DNA from: Actinomadura sp. DC4
GTDB lineage: Bacteria > Actinomycetota > Actinomycetes > Streptosporangiales > Streptosporangiaceae
DNA length: 64,000 nt
NCBI RefSeq assembly: GCF_030406325.1
Contig: NZ_JAUEQY010000018.1
Coordinates: forward strand, 124,001 to 188,000
Direction: 5' to 3'
The notes beneath the pieces were generated by a model. It saw only the letters and a program-made list of their open reading frames with translations. It was not told the origin of the DNA and searched no databases. A program made the translations under genes and the position numbers. Shown here piece by piece: positions 33,613-42,401 of this stretch. The first letter of the stretch is position 1. Each line of letters starts with the position of its first letter.

Positions 33613-36315
33613 ATGCGCCTTTCCCCCAGCAGGACCCTGGCCGCGATCGGTGCCCTGACCGTCGGCCTGTCGCTCGCGGCGGCCGGTACCGGCGCCGCCT
33701 CGCCCCGTAGGGGCGGCTCGCCCCCCATCGCCGCGAACGCGCCGTGGACCGCGACCGTGACGTGGCTCGTCGGGCAGCTCACCGTGGACGAGAAGCTGCT
33801 GCTCGTCCACGCCGGCACCGACGCCGACCCGCACGGTGAGGCCGGCTACATCACCGGCGTGCCGCGGCTGGGCGTGCCCGACGTACGTCACGCCGACGCG
33901 CAGGGCGTCAACGTCTTCAAGGACGCCACCGCCTACCCCACCAGGCTGGGGCTGGCCGCCTCGTTCGACCGCGACGCGCTGAGCCGGTTCGGCCGCGTCG
34001 TCGGCGACGAGGGCCGCGCGCTCGACGTGGACGTGCTGTACGGGCCACAGGTCGACCTCGCGCGGCTGCCGACCTGGGGCCGCAACATGACGACGTACGG
34101 CGAGGACCCCTACCTCGCCTCCGAGCTGGTCGGCCGCGAGATCAACGGGATCCAGTCGCAGGGCCTGCTGTCGCAGGTCAAGCACTTCACGCTGTACAAC
34201 GGGCAGAACCAGGCCGTGCCCTCGATCGTGGACGAGCAGACCGCGCACGAGCTGTACCTGCGGCCCAGCGAGGCAGCCGTCAAGGACGGCGGCGTCAGCT
34301 CGGCCATGTGCTCGTACGCGACCTTCCAGATCACGCCGATGGAGTCCAAGCCCGACTACGCCTGCTCCAACGGCGGCGCGCTGAACGGAGTCCTGAAGGG
34401 CCAGTGGAGATTCAAGGGCTGGGTGACCTCCGACTACGGCGCCTCGAAGGCCACGAGCGACCTGCTGGCGGGCATGGACCAGGAGTTCGTCACCTCGAAC
34501 CTGACCTCCGCCAGGCTCAAGCCGCTCGTCGACCCGGCCTCCGCCACGTACGACAGGGCGTACGCGACCGCGCTCGACGCGTCGGTCGCACGGATCCTCT
34601 ACCAGTACCAGCGGTTCGGGCTGCTGGACGACTCCAAATACCCCAGGCAGGCCAAGACGGGCGTCAGGCCGATCCCCAAGCCTCCCGCCGCGGTGGACAA
34701 GAAGGCCGGCATCGCCACCAGCCGTGAGCTGGCCGGGCAGGCGGCGGTCCTGCTGAAGAACGACGGTGCCCTCCCGCTCACGGGCAAGGACACCGTCGCG
34801 CTGATCGGCCCCACGGCCGGCCTCCTGCCCGCCGCCCCCGGCGGCGAGCGCGCGCGCGGCTACGGCGACCGCAACATGATCAGCCCGTACGACGCCGTGA
34901 AGCAGATCGCCGGCGGCCGGGCCACCCTCACCCCCGGCCTGGACCGCGTCGGCACGACCGTACCGGCCGCCGCCCTGACCACCGCGGACGGAAGGCCGGG
35001 CCTGACCCGTACGGAGAAGGACCCGGCGGGCACCGTGATCGGCACGAAGGTCGACGCCTCGCTGGCCGGACGGCAGTCCGACCTGACGCGCGGCAACGCC
35101 TACACCTGGGACGGCTACCTCGACGTGCCCAAGGCCGACGCGTACGACCTGTGGCTGCAGCGGCCGATCGGCACCGCCTCCGGCAACACCTCCGGGTACA
35201 ACAAGGGGATCAACCCCGGTCTCGCGCAGGGGCCCGGCACCGGGGCGACCGGCACGGCGTCGCTGGTCGTCGACGGGACGGCGCAGACGCTCACCCAGCC
35301 GTCCACGATCCTGCCCAACACCTATCCGAACGGGCCGAGCGTCAACGGGCAGTACCTCGGGCTGACCAACGTCGGCACCAAGCTGCAGCTCGCCCCCGGC
35401 AAGCACCGGATCAGCATCGCCTACACGCCCGCGCCCGAGACCGCCGCCACGCCGACGTTCCGGTTCTCCTGGGCGCCCGTCCAGGCCGGGATCACCGCCG
35501 CGGCCACGGCGGCGGCAAAGGCCAGGACCGCCGTGGTCTTCGTCGACGACGCCAACACGACCACCACGGCGGGCGACGTCGGGAGCCTCGGCGCCGACCA
35601 GGACGCGCTCGTCCAGGCCGTCGCCGCCGCCAACCGCGACACGGTCGTGGTGCTGAACACCGGCGGCCCGGTCAAGCTGCCCTGGCTGAACAGCGTGAAG
35701 GGCGTCGTGGAGATGTGGTACCCGGGCCAAGAGGGCGGTACGGCGACGGCCGACGTGCTGTACGGCCGCGTGGACCCGGCCGGCAGGCTGCCCATCACGT
35801 TCCCCGCCGACGCGACCCCGTTCACGGGCCACCCCGAGCGGTCCGTCGGCGAGGGCGGCAAGATCACCTGGTCGGAGGGGCTCGAGTCGGGCTACCGGTG
35901 GTACACCGACCAGGGCGTCGCGCCGCGGTTCCCGTTCGGGTACGGCCTGTCCTATACCACGTTCGGCTACTCCGGCCTGACGGCGACCGCCGCCCGTGAC
36001 GGAGGGCTGGACGTACGGCTCACCGTCCGCAACACCGGGCGCCGTACGGGCGCGGCCGTGCCGCAGGTCTACCTGGGGCCCTCGCCCGGCCTGCCCGCGA
36101 GCATCCAGCAGGTCGAGCGGAAGCTGGTGCAGTTCGACCGGGTCGAGCTACGGCCGGGCGCGGCGCGTACGGTCTCCCTCCACGTGGCCTCCCGCGAACT
36201 GGACGCGTGGTCGGTCTCCGGCGAGCGCTGGGTGCGCGGCACGGGCGGCCGGACGGTGTACGCGGGTTCCTCCGCCACCGACCTGCCGCTTACCGCCGTC
36301 GTACGGGTCCGCTGA
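33613..36315 (+). CDS. Secreted GH3 family beta-glucosidase with PA14-like insertion
   Basis: About 900 residues from ATG 33613. ATG 33607 is directly abutted by GAAGGG, which leaves six bases to the second ATG, so I prefer the second. A signal peptide of about 30 residues ends near AAAGTGAASP. The GH3 barrel contains the nucleophile in TSDYGASK near residue 273 and KHFTLYNGQ earlier. The second GH3 domain has PGQEGGTATADVLYG near 705. Between them (about 470-620) lies an insertion resembling a PA14 domain (NAYTWDGYLDVPKADAYDLW). The last 100 residues look like an FnIII-like domain. The likely substrate is a beta-glucan or a beta-glucoside. Confidence 0.9.
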   Translation: MRLSPSRTLAAIGALTVGLSLAAAGTGAASPRRGGSPPIAANAPWTATVTWLVGQLTVDEKLLLVHAGTDADPHGEAGYITGVPRLGVPDVRHADAQGVNVFKDATAYPTRLGLAASFDRDALSRFGRVVGDEGRALDVDVLYGPQVDLARLPTWGRNMTTYGEDPYLASELVGREINGIQSQGLLSQVKHFTLYNGQNQAVPSIVDEQTAHELYLRPSEAAVKDGGVSSAMCSYATFQITPMESKPDYACSNGGALNGVLKGQWRFKGWVTSDYGASKATSDLLAGMDQEFVTSNLTSARLKPLVDPASATYDRAYATALDASVARILYQYQRFGLLDDSKYPRQAKTGVRPIPKPPAAVDKKAGIATSRELAGQAAVLLKNDGALPLTGKDTVALIGPTAGLLPAAPGGERARGYGDRNMISPYDAVKQIAGGRATLTPGLDRVGTTVPAAALTTADGRPGLTRTEKDPAGTVIGTKVDASLAGRQSDLTRGNAYTWDGYLDVPKADAYDLWLQRPIGTASGNTSGYNKGINPGLAQGPGTGATGTASLVVDGTAQTLTQPSTILPNTYPNGPSVNGQYLGLTNVGTKLQLAPGKHRISIAYTPAPETAATPTFRFSWAPVQAGITAAATAAAKARTAVVFVDDANTTTTAGDVGSLGADQDALVQAVAAANRDTVVVLNTGGPVKLPWLNSVKGVVEMWYPGQEGGTATADVLYGRVDPAGRLPITFPADATPFTGHPERSVGEGGKITWSEGLESGYRWYTDQGVAPRFPFGYGLSYTTFGYSGLTATAARDGGLDVRLTVRNTGRRTGAAVPQVYLGPSPGLPASIQQVERKLVQFDRVELRPGAARTVSLHVASRELDAWSVSGERWVRGTGGRTVYAGSSATDLPLTAVVRVR

Positions 36316-36319
36316 CCGC

Positions 36320-36347
36320 GCCCGGGAGGCCTTCCGGTCTCCCGGGC
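36320..36347. terminator. Hairpin between convergent genes
   Basis: 9-bp arms GCCCGGGAG and CTCCCGGGC around a 10-nt loop, 4 bp after the GH3 stop and 9 bp before the stop of the minus-strand gene. Usable by both. Confidence 0.7.
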
Positions 36348-36356
36348 CGGGCTCGG

Positions 36357-38102
36357 TCAGAGGCGGTTCCACGCGTAGGTGGGCAGGCCGTGGGTGTTCG
36401 CGATCGGCCTCCAGAGCCCGACCACCAGGCGCTTGGCGGGGCCGGCCTTGCCGTTGGCCGTGATGGCGTTCCTGTAGTGCGCCGTGAGCGGTGCGATCCG
36501 GCCGCCGCAGTTCCGCGCCTGTACCTCCTGCGCCCACGCGAGGTAGGCCTGGTCGGCGTTGAGGGAGTTCTGGTACGCGGAGATCATCGACCGGCGCAGG
36601 CGGGTGCCGTTCTTCAGCTGGTCGACCGTGAGCTGCTTGGACTGGGAGAGCTCCTGCTGCCGGTCCTTGACGACCTGCTGGAACCCTGACACGCCCGTGG
36701 ACACGTCGTTGCAGGTCCGCAGGCGGCCGGGCAGGTGACCGCGCGCCGTCCTGCCGGACTTCAGGATCCGGTTGACGGCGGCGGCCTGCTGCGCGGCGCC
36801 CCCGGCGGCCGGTTTCCCGCCGGGCGTCTGCGCCGTGGAGTCCGAGCCCTGCGTCAGGGCGTAGACGAGACCGCCGCCGCCGAGCACGACCACGGCCGCG
36901 ATGCCGACGATCAGCAGCGGCACCTTGCGGTTCTTCTCCGTACGGTCACTCGCGCCGGGCAACGGGGAAAGGTCCCGGTCCCACTCTCCGATGTCCTGCG
37001 CGGGCGGCGGGTCCGGCCACGAGGTGCCGAGGTTCTGGGTGGCCGGGTCCCCGGCCGGGGGGCTCGACCCCCAGGCCGGTGGGTCGCCGGCCGGCGGGCG
37101 CGACCAGGGGTTGCCGAGATGCCGGGTGGAGTTGTCCGCGGCGGAGCCGGCCGCGCTCCAGCCGCCGGGCTCCTGTACGGGCGGAACGTCCGGCCACGGG
37201 GCGCCGAGCTGCTGGTTCGCGGGGTCGGGCGTGTCCGAGGGCGGCGGGCTCGACCACGTGGGGGCCTGCGCGGAGGAGTCGCCTCCGGTGGTGTTCGGCT
37301 CCCAGATGGATGGAGGCTTCTCGGGCGGGCTCGGCCACGGGGCGCGGGATGAGGAGTCCGCGCCCGCGGTGCTCGATCCCCAGGCGGGCGGGTCGCTTTC
37401 CGGCGGGCTGGACCACGTGGAGGACTGCGCGGGGGAGCCGGTTCCCGTGGTGCCCGACCCCCAGGCGGGCGGGTCGTTCTCCGGCGGCTTCGGCCAGGAG
37501 CTGTCGGGGGACTGGGCGGCGAAGTCGACCGGGTCCGGCGCGTCCAGGTCCCACCGGGACCAGGGGCGCTCATGCGACGGTGGTTCGGCCTGGTCCGGGG
37601 CGGCGGCCTCCCCTTCGAGCGGCCGGGGGCGCGGGGGCGGAGTGCCGAAGTTCTGGGGCGCGGGGCCGGGGTCGGACGGCGCGGCGTCCGCCTCCGGCGC
37701 CGTGTACCGGTCCGGCGGCACGTCCCAGGACCGTTCCGCGCTCGTACTCCAGTGCTGTTCCCCGGCCGTGGCCCAGGGCTGATCCGCGCCCGGCCGGCCA
37801 CCGGGGGACTGTTCCGCGTCTCCGTCCCAGGAAGGGGCGGCGGCCGGAGGCTGTTGCGGGCTCGCCTGCCAGGGGCGCTCCCCGGTCGTGCCCGAGGGGT
37901 GTTCGTCGTCCTCGTCCCAGACGGGGATCGGGAGCGGCTCGGTCTTCGGGTTCTGCGGGCCGGCCTGCGGGCCCATCGGCGAGCCGGCGGCGAAGGGCGA
38001 CTCGGGACCGGGCCGTTCTCCCGCAGACGGGAGCGGTGTACCGCACTGTGCGCAGGCGGACCGGCCTGAGGGGACGTCGTTCTCGCACGCCGGGCACTTC
38101 AT
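36357..38102 (-). CDS. Zinc-ribbon, low-complexity, single-pass membrane protein
   Basis: 581 residues of unknown function. The start MKCPACENDV...CAQCGTPL is a four-cysteine zinc ribbon. Residues about 30-385 are a Pro/Trp/Ser-rich disordered region built of loose repeats such as ESDPPAWGSSTAG and SPPE(K/N)xPP. One membrane segment (PLLIVGIAAVVVLGGGGLVYAL) lies at about 400-420. The external C-terminal 150 residues include an Ala/Gln-rich helix and a small domain with two Cys (LRTCNDV, ARNCGGR). The ribbon side would be cytoplasmic. AAAGGA precedes ATG. Proteins of this layout are common in actinomycetes and often uncharacterised. Confidence 0.75.
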   Translation of the reverse strand: MKCPACENDVPSGRSACAQCGTPLPSAGERPGPESPFAAGSPMGPQAGPQNPKTEPLPIPVWDEDDEHPSGTTGERPWQASPQQPPAAAPSWDGDAEQSPGGRPGADQPWATAGEQHWSTSAERSWDVPPDRYTAPEADAAPSDPGPAPQNFGTPPPRPRPLEGEAAAPDQAEPPSHERPWSRWDLDAPDPVDFAAQSPDSSWPKPPENDPPAWGSGTTGTGSPAQSSTWSSPPESDPPAWGSSTAGADSSSRAPWPSPPEKPPSIWEPNTTGGDSSAQAPTWSSPPPSDTPDPANQQLGAPWPDVPPVQEPGGWSAAGSAADNSTRHLGNPWSRPPAGDPPAWGSSPPAGDPATQNLGTSWPDPPPAQDIGEWDRDLSPLPGASDRTEKNRKVPLLIVGIAAVVVLGGGGLVYALTQGSDSTAQTPGGKPAAGGAAQQAAAVNRILKSGRTARGHLPGRLRTCNDVSTGVSGFQQVVKDRQQELSQSKQLTVDQLKNGTRLRRSMISAYQNSLNADQAYLAWAQEVQARNCGGRIAPLTAHYRNAITANGKAGPAKRLVVGLWRPIANTHGLPTYAWNRL

Positions 38103-38254
38103 GCACGGTCCTTTCTCGTCGGCCGTTCGTCATCAGACGGGGAACATTGTGCCGTCCGCCGAGAGTGAGAGCCCCACCCCCGGGTTACTGGAGGGAGTCC
38201 AGGGACGGGTGATATGGCCCGTCAGACCATGGCGTACGGTCGATACCCTCCGTC

Positions 38255-38289
38255 TTCCGATTATTCAAACATCGATCTACCATTCGGAA
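38255..38289. promoter_or_regulatory. Putative IclR operator/promoter region
   Basis: TTCCGA at 38255-38260 and TCGGAA at 38284-38289 form an inverted repeat with a 23-bp spacer, in an A/T-richer patch ending just before the IclR start at 38294. The position fits autoregulation; the long spacer makes this uncertain. Confidence 0.35.
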
Positions 38290-38293
38290 CGCC

Positions 38294-39082
38294 ATGGACA
38301 CGACCTCGCCCGTACGGCAGAACCCCGCGGACCGGCTCGTCGGTGCCGACCGGGTGCTGGCGATCCTGGCCGAGCTCGCCCGCCATCCCGAAGGCATCGG
38401 GCTGGACGAGATGGCCCGGGCGGTGGCGAGCCCGAAACCGACCGTGCACCGCGCGCTGGCCTCGCTGCGCCGGGCGGGCTTCGCCGGCCAGGACGGCCGG
38501 GGCCGCTACGTCCTGGGGGAGGAGTTCCTGCGGCTGGCGTTCGCCCACCACGAGGCGCGGCCCGACCACGTACGGATCCATCCGGCGCTGCGGGCGCTGG
38601 CCGCGCGCTACGGCGAGACCGCACACTACGCCGTGCTCGACGGCGGCACGGTCGTCTACCGGTCCAAGGCCGACCCGCCGAGCGGCGCGGTCCGCCTCAC
38701 CTCCACGGTCGGCGGGCGGAACCCGGCGCACTGCACGGGCGTCGGCAAGCTGCTGTTGTCCTACGCCCTGCCCGGCGACCTCGCCACCGTGCGCGCGTGG
38801 GCGGGTCTCTGGGAGCTCCGGCGCCGTACGCCCAGCACCCTGACCAGCGCCGAAGCGCTCCATGAGGAGTTGTGCTCGATCCGGGAGCGGGGTTACGCCA
38901 CCGACGACCAGGAGAACGAACCCGGCATCGTCTGCGTCGCCGTCCCCGTCTTCCTCACCTCACCGACCGTGCCGTCGGGCGCGGTGAGCGTGTCCGCGCC
39001 GGCGTACCGCACGCCCCTGGCCCGGCTCGTGGAGGACGTCGCGGTGATGGGCGAACTCGTGGTGAGGGCGTACGAGGGGTGA
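38294..39082 (+). CDS. IclR-family transcriptional regulator
   Basis: 262 residues. The N-terminal winged helix (about 15-80) reads GADRVLAILAELARHPEGIGLDEMARAVASPKPTVHRALASL. The C-terminal effector domain (about 90-260) contains HYAVLDGGTVVYRSKADPP, HCTGVGKLLLSYAL and RERGYATDDQENEPGIVCVAVPVF, all typical IclR segments. It is the first gene of an operon with two zinc dehydrogenases, so it probably senses a sugar, sugar acid or polyol that they oxidise. Its stop overlaps a possible GTG start of the next gene. Confidence 0.92.
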   Translation: MDTTSPVRQNPADRLVGADRVLAILAELARHPEGIGLDEMARAVASPKPTVHRALASLRRAGFAGQDGRGRYVLGEEFLRLAFAHHEARPDHVRIHPALRALAARYGETAHYAVLDGGTVVYRSKADPPSGAVRLTSTVGGRNPAHCTGVGKLLLSYALPGDLATVRAWAGLWELRRRTPSTLTSAEALHEELCSIRERGYATDDQENEPGIVCVAVPVFLTSPTVPSGAVSVSAPAYRTPLARLVEDVAVMGELVVRAYEG

Positions 39083-39084
39083 GC

Positions 39085-40098
39085 ATGCGCGCGTTCGTCA
39101 TCACCGGGCCCGGGGCGGCCGAGGTCCTCGACGTCGCCCCGCCCGAACCCGGCGCGGGTGAGGTCGTGGTCCAGGTCGAGCGCGCCGGGGTCTGCGGTAC
39201 GGACGCCGAGTTCTTCGCCGGCACGATGGCCTACCTCCACAGTGGCCAGGCCGCGTACCCGATCCGCATCGGCCACGAATGGAGCGGCGTCGTGGCCGAG
39301 ACCGGTGCGGGCGTCGACCCCTCCTGGCTCGGCCGCCGCGTGACCGGCGACACGATGCTCGGCTGCGGTGCCTGCGCACGCTGCGCCGGCGGGCGCGGGT
39401 ACCTCTGCGCGGACCGGCACGAGATCGGGATCCGTAGCGGCCGGCCCGGCGCGCTCGCCGAACGGCTCCCGGTGCCCGTCGGCGCCCTGCAGCCGCTCCC
39501 GGACACGGTCGACGCGGAGCTCGGCGCGCTCGTCGAACCCGGCGGGAACGCGCTGCGTGCCGTACGCGGCGCCCGGCTCTCCCCCGGCGAGCGGCTGCTC
39601 GTACTCGGCCCCGGCACGATCGGGCTCCTCGTCGCGCGGATCGCCGCCGCCCAGGGCGCCGAGGTGCACCTGCTCGGGCTGCCCGGCCCGGCGCTGGACT
39701 TCGCGCGCTCGCTCGGCCTCGGCCACGCCTGGACGGCCCGTACGCTCCCCGGCCTGCGCTTCGACGCGGTCGTCGACGCCTCCAACGCCGCCGACCTGCC
39801 CGCGCTCGCGCTCGACCTCGTCGAGCCGGGCGGCCGCGTCGTCTACATCGGTCTCGCCGGCGAGCCGAGCCTCGTGGACACCCGTACGCTCGCGCTGAAG
39901 GACGTGACCGCCGTCGGCGTCCTCAGCGCCTCGGGCGCGCTGGCCGGCACCGTCGAGATGTACGCCTCGGGGGCGGTCGACCCGCGCCCGCTCGTCGCCG
40001 CCACCGTCGGGCTGGAGGGCGCGGCCGCCGTCCTCGCCGGGGAGCGGCGCCCCGAGTGGGGCCACGCCCCGAAGATCCACATCGATCCGCGCCGCTGA
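39085..40098 (+). CDS. Zinc-dependent MDR dehydrogenase (first of two)
   Basis: 337 residues, medium-chain dehydrogenase/reductase. The catalytic zinc ligands are suggested by GVCGTDAEF (Cys near 37), GHEW (His-Glu near 65) and later the Glu in VEPGGNALRAV. The structural zinc cysteines are clustered in GCGACARCAGGRGYLC. The cofactor loop is LVLGPGTIGLLVARIAA near 172. It is related to sorbitol/threonine dehydrogenases. ATG 39085 is preferred over GTG 39079 because GAGGGG lies 5 bases upstream. Its substrate is unknown; the IclR regulator and the second dehydrogenase suggest a sugar or polyol pathway. Confidence 0.85.
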   Translation: MRAFVITGPGAAEVLDVAPPEPGAGEVVVQVERAGVCGTDAEFFAGTMAYLHSGQAAYPIRIGHEWSGVVAETGAGVDPSWLGRRVTGDTMLGCGACARCAGGRGYLCADRHEIGIRSGRPGALAERLPVPVGALQPLPDTVDAELGALVEPGGNALRAVRGARLSPGERLLVLGPGTIGLLVARIAAAQGAEVHLLGLPGPALDFARSLGLGHAWTARTLPGLRFDAVVDASNAADLPALALDLVEPGGRVVYIGLAGEPSLVDTRTLALKDVTAVGVLSASGALAGTVEMYASGAVDPRPLVAATVGLEGAAAVLAGERRPEWGHAPKIHIDPRR

Positions 40099-40113
40099 CC
40101 CGAGGAGGAACCG

Positions 40114-41100
40114 ATGCGCGCACTGGTGTTCCACGGACCGTGGGACCTGACCGTCGAGGACCGGCCCGAGCCGGAGCCCGGCCCCGGCGACGTCCTCCTC
40201 GACATCCTCACGACCGGCATCTGCGGCTCGGACCTGCACGGCTACACCGGCGCGACCGGCCGGCGGCACCCCGGCCAGGTCATGGGCCACGAGACCGTCG
40301 CCCGCGTGCTGGAGGACCGTACGGGGACCCATCCCGCAGGCGGCCTCCTCACCGTCAACCCGGTACTCGGATGCCGGCGGTGCCCGGCCTGCGACGCCGG
40401 AACCCCGCAGCGGTGCCCGGACCGGCGCGTCATCGGCGTCCAGCCGGAGATCAGCGCGGCGTTCGCCGAGCGGATGGTGGCCCCGGCGCACAACGTCGTA
40501 CCGCTCCCGCCCGGCACGCCGCCGGACGTCGGCAGCCTCGTCGAGCCGCTGGCCGTCGGCTACCATGCGGTCCAGCGCGCCGGCCTGACCGCCGGGGACA
40601 CCGTCCTGGTCATCGGCGGCGGCCCGATCGGCCAGGCCGCGGCCCTGGCCGCCCGCCGCCTGGGCGCCGCCGCCATCACGATCCTGGAGCTGGACGCCAC
40701 ACGCCGCGCGCTCGCCGCCCGGCTGGGATTCACGGCCGCCGCCCCGGCGGACCGTACGCCCCTTGCGACCGTGGTCGTGGACGCCGCAGGCACGTCGGCG
40801 TCGCTGGAGAGCGCCCTCGGCCGCGCGGCGCAGGGCGCCCGGATCGTCCTCGTCGGCATGGGCGCCCCCCGCGTCGAAATGTCCGCGTACGCGATCAGCA
40901 CGGAGGAGCGCAGCCTGCTCGGCAGCTTCTCCTACGACGAGGCGGCCTTCCGCGACACCGCCGCCTGGGCGGCCGGACACGCCGCCGAACTCGAGACGCT
41001 GGTCGACGCCCGCGTCGGCCTCGCCGAGGCACCCGCGACCTTCCGGGCGCTCGCCGACCAGACCCTGAAGGCGGCCAAGGTGCTCGTCTCCCTTTCCTGA
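40114..41100 (+). CDS. Zinc-dependent MDR dehydrogenase (second of two)
   Basis: 328 residues. Same superfamily as its neighbour: GICGSDLHGY holds the first zinc ligand, GHET the second, VEPLAVGYHAV the third. CRRCPACDAGTPQRC has the structural-zinc cysteines. LVIGGGPIGQAAALAARRLG is the nucleotide-binding loop. GAGGAGG precedes ATG by 6 bases and the gap to the first dehydrogenase is 15 bp, so they are co-transcribed. The two differ enough to act on successive or different substrates. The stop lies only 7 bp from the end of the convergent response regulator. Confidence 0.85.
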   Translation: MRALVFHGPWDLTVEDRPEPEPGPGDVLLDILTTGICGSDLHGYTGATGRRHPGQVMGHETVARVLEDRTGTHPAGGLLTVNPVLGCRRCPACDAGTPQRCPDRRVIGVQPEISAAFAERMVAPAHNVVPLPPGTPPDVGSLVEPLAVGYHAVQRAGLTAGDTVLVIGGGPIGQAAALAARRLGAAAITILELDATRRALAARLGFTAAAPADRTPLATVVVDAAGTSASLESALGRAAQGARIVLVGMGAPRVEMSAYAISTEERSLLGSFSYDEAAFRDTAAWAAGHAAELETLVDARVGLAEAPATFRALADQTLKAAKVLVSLS

Positions 41101-41107
41101 AAGGCCT

Positions 41108-41761
41108 TTATAGGCGGTATCCGACGCCCGTAACCGTGGCGATCACTGGAGGGTCGCCGAGTTTCCTTCTCAGGGTGGCCATGGCCACGCGTACGATATT
41201 GCTGAATGGGTCGATGTTGTCGTCCCAGGCCTTGTCCAGCAAATGCTCGGCGCTGACCACGCCGCCGTCCGCCCGCAGGAGTTCTTCCAAGACGGTGAAC
41301 TCCTTTTTGGTCAGGGCTATCGGCCGGCCGTCGCGTGTCACCGTACGGCCGCCCGGGTCGAGCCGGACGCCCGACCGCTCCAGCACGGGCGGGACCGGCG
41401 GCGCCGTACGGCGGCCCAGGGCGCGGACCCGGGCCACCAGCTCGTCGAAGACGAACGGCTTGGCCAGGTAGTCGTCGGCGCCGAGGGACAGGCCGTCGAC
41501 CTTCTGGGACACCTCGTGCGCCGCCGTGAGCATGAGGATGCGGCTCAGGGAGCGGCTCGCCACGAGTTCGCGGCAGACGTCGTCGCCGTGGACCTCGGGC
41601 AGGTCGCGGTCGAGGACGATCACGTCGTAGTCGGTGTAGCCCGCACGGTAGAGCGCGTCCGCGCCGTCGTACACGACGTCGACGGCCATGGCCTCCTCGC
41701 GCAGCCCGTCCGCGATGGTGTCCGCGAGGATCTCCTCGTCCTCGACGACGAGCACGCGCAT
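41108..41761 (-). CDS. OmpR-family response regulator without adjacent kinase
   Basis: 217 residues from ATG 41761 (GGAGGGGG upstream); an upstream in-frame start would add 14 unrelated residues. Receiver domain: VVEDEE at the acidic pocket, phosphoacceptor in VIVLDRDLP near residue 46, MLTAAHE and the KPF lysine near 96. The winged-helix effector has VRLDPGGRTVTRDGRPIALTKKEFTVLEELLRADGG and ends VTGVGYRL. No histidine kinase follows in the operon direction. It is divergent from the lipoprotein/adaptor/ABC operon with about 130 bp between, the likely target. Confidence 0.92.
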   Translation of the reverse strand: MRVLVVEDEEILADTIADGLREEAMAVDVVYDGADALYRAGYTDYDVIVLDRDLPEVHGDDVCRELVASRSLSRILMLTAAHEVSQKVDGLSLGADDYLAKPFVFDELVARVRALGRRTAPPVPPVLERSGVRLDPGGRTVTRDGRPIALTKKEFTVLEELLRADGGVVSAEHLLDKAWDDNIDPFSNIVRVAMATLRRKLGDPPVIATVTGVGYRL

Positions 41762-41891
41762 GAGGCCCCCTCCGTCCGGCTCTCTCCATATTAGGGCCGG
41801 CAATGGCAGGTGGCGGCTAATGCGGTTTTAATCCCCGGGACGGTGGAGTGGGTCCTGCCGGGGGCACGGTGCCCGCGGCATGGAGGTCACC

Positions 41892-42401
41892 ATGAGAAAT
41901 CGCGGAATGGCGCTGATCGTCGTATTTCCCGCCCTATTGGGCCTTGTCGCGTGCGGAGGCAAGAAGGACGGCGACGGCGTGGCGAGCGCGGGCGGCTCGG
42001 CGTCGGCCTCGGCGAGCGCGACGGCCGACGCGACGGACGCCCAGCTCAAGTTCGCCCAGTGCATGCGGGAGAACGGCGTCAACGTCCCCGACCCCTCCTC
42101 CGGCAAGGGCGTACGTCTCCAGGACACCGGCGCCGACCCGGCCAAGGTCGAGGCGGCGACCAAGAAGTGCCAGCCGCTCCTGCAAGGAGGCGGGCAGATC
42201 GCGCCCCCGAACGACCCGAAGGCCCAGGACCAGATGCTCAAGTTCGCCCAGTGCATGCGCGAGCACGGCGTGAAGATCAAGGACCCGAAGCCCGGCTCGG
42301 GCGGCGGCATGCTGCAGGGCGGGGAGGGCGGCTCGCCGGAGAAGCTCCAGGCGGCGCAGAAGGCGTGTCAGAGCCTCCTCCCCGGCGGCGGCCCGAAGTG
42401 A
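41892..42401 (+). CDS. Lipoprotein with duplicated CMRE(N/H)GV motif
   Basis: 169 residues from ATG 41892 (TGGAGGTC upstream). Lipobox LVAC places the modified Cys near residue 21, after a hydrophobic signal. Then comes a low-complexity Ala/Ser linker. The mature part has two copies of a unit beginning LKFAQCMREHGV (first copy NGVNVPDP, second HGVKIKDPKPG), each followed by a further Cys. A similar unit (FAKCMRAHGI.KFPDP) occurs in the lipoprotein at 47780-48265. It is the first gene of an operon with an adaptor, ATPase and FtsX permease (GTGA overlap with the adaptor), so it may be an accessory binding protein of that transporter. Confidence 0.8.
   Translation: MRNRGMALIVVFPALLGLVACGGKKDGDGVASAGGSASASASATADATDAQLKFAQCMRENGVNVPDPSSGKGVRLQDTGADPAKVEAATKKCQPLLQGGGQIAPPNDPKAQDQMLKFAQCMREHGVKIKDPKPGSGGGMLQGGEGGSPEKLQAAQKACQSLLPGGGPK

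Noticed and set aside
33438-33710. Small frame before the GH3 gene
   Set aside because: Its end overlaps the GH3 signal-peptide coding region in another frame, and it has no ribosome site or homology.
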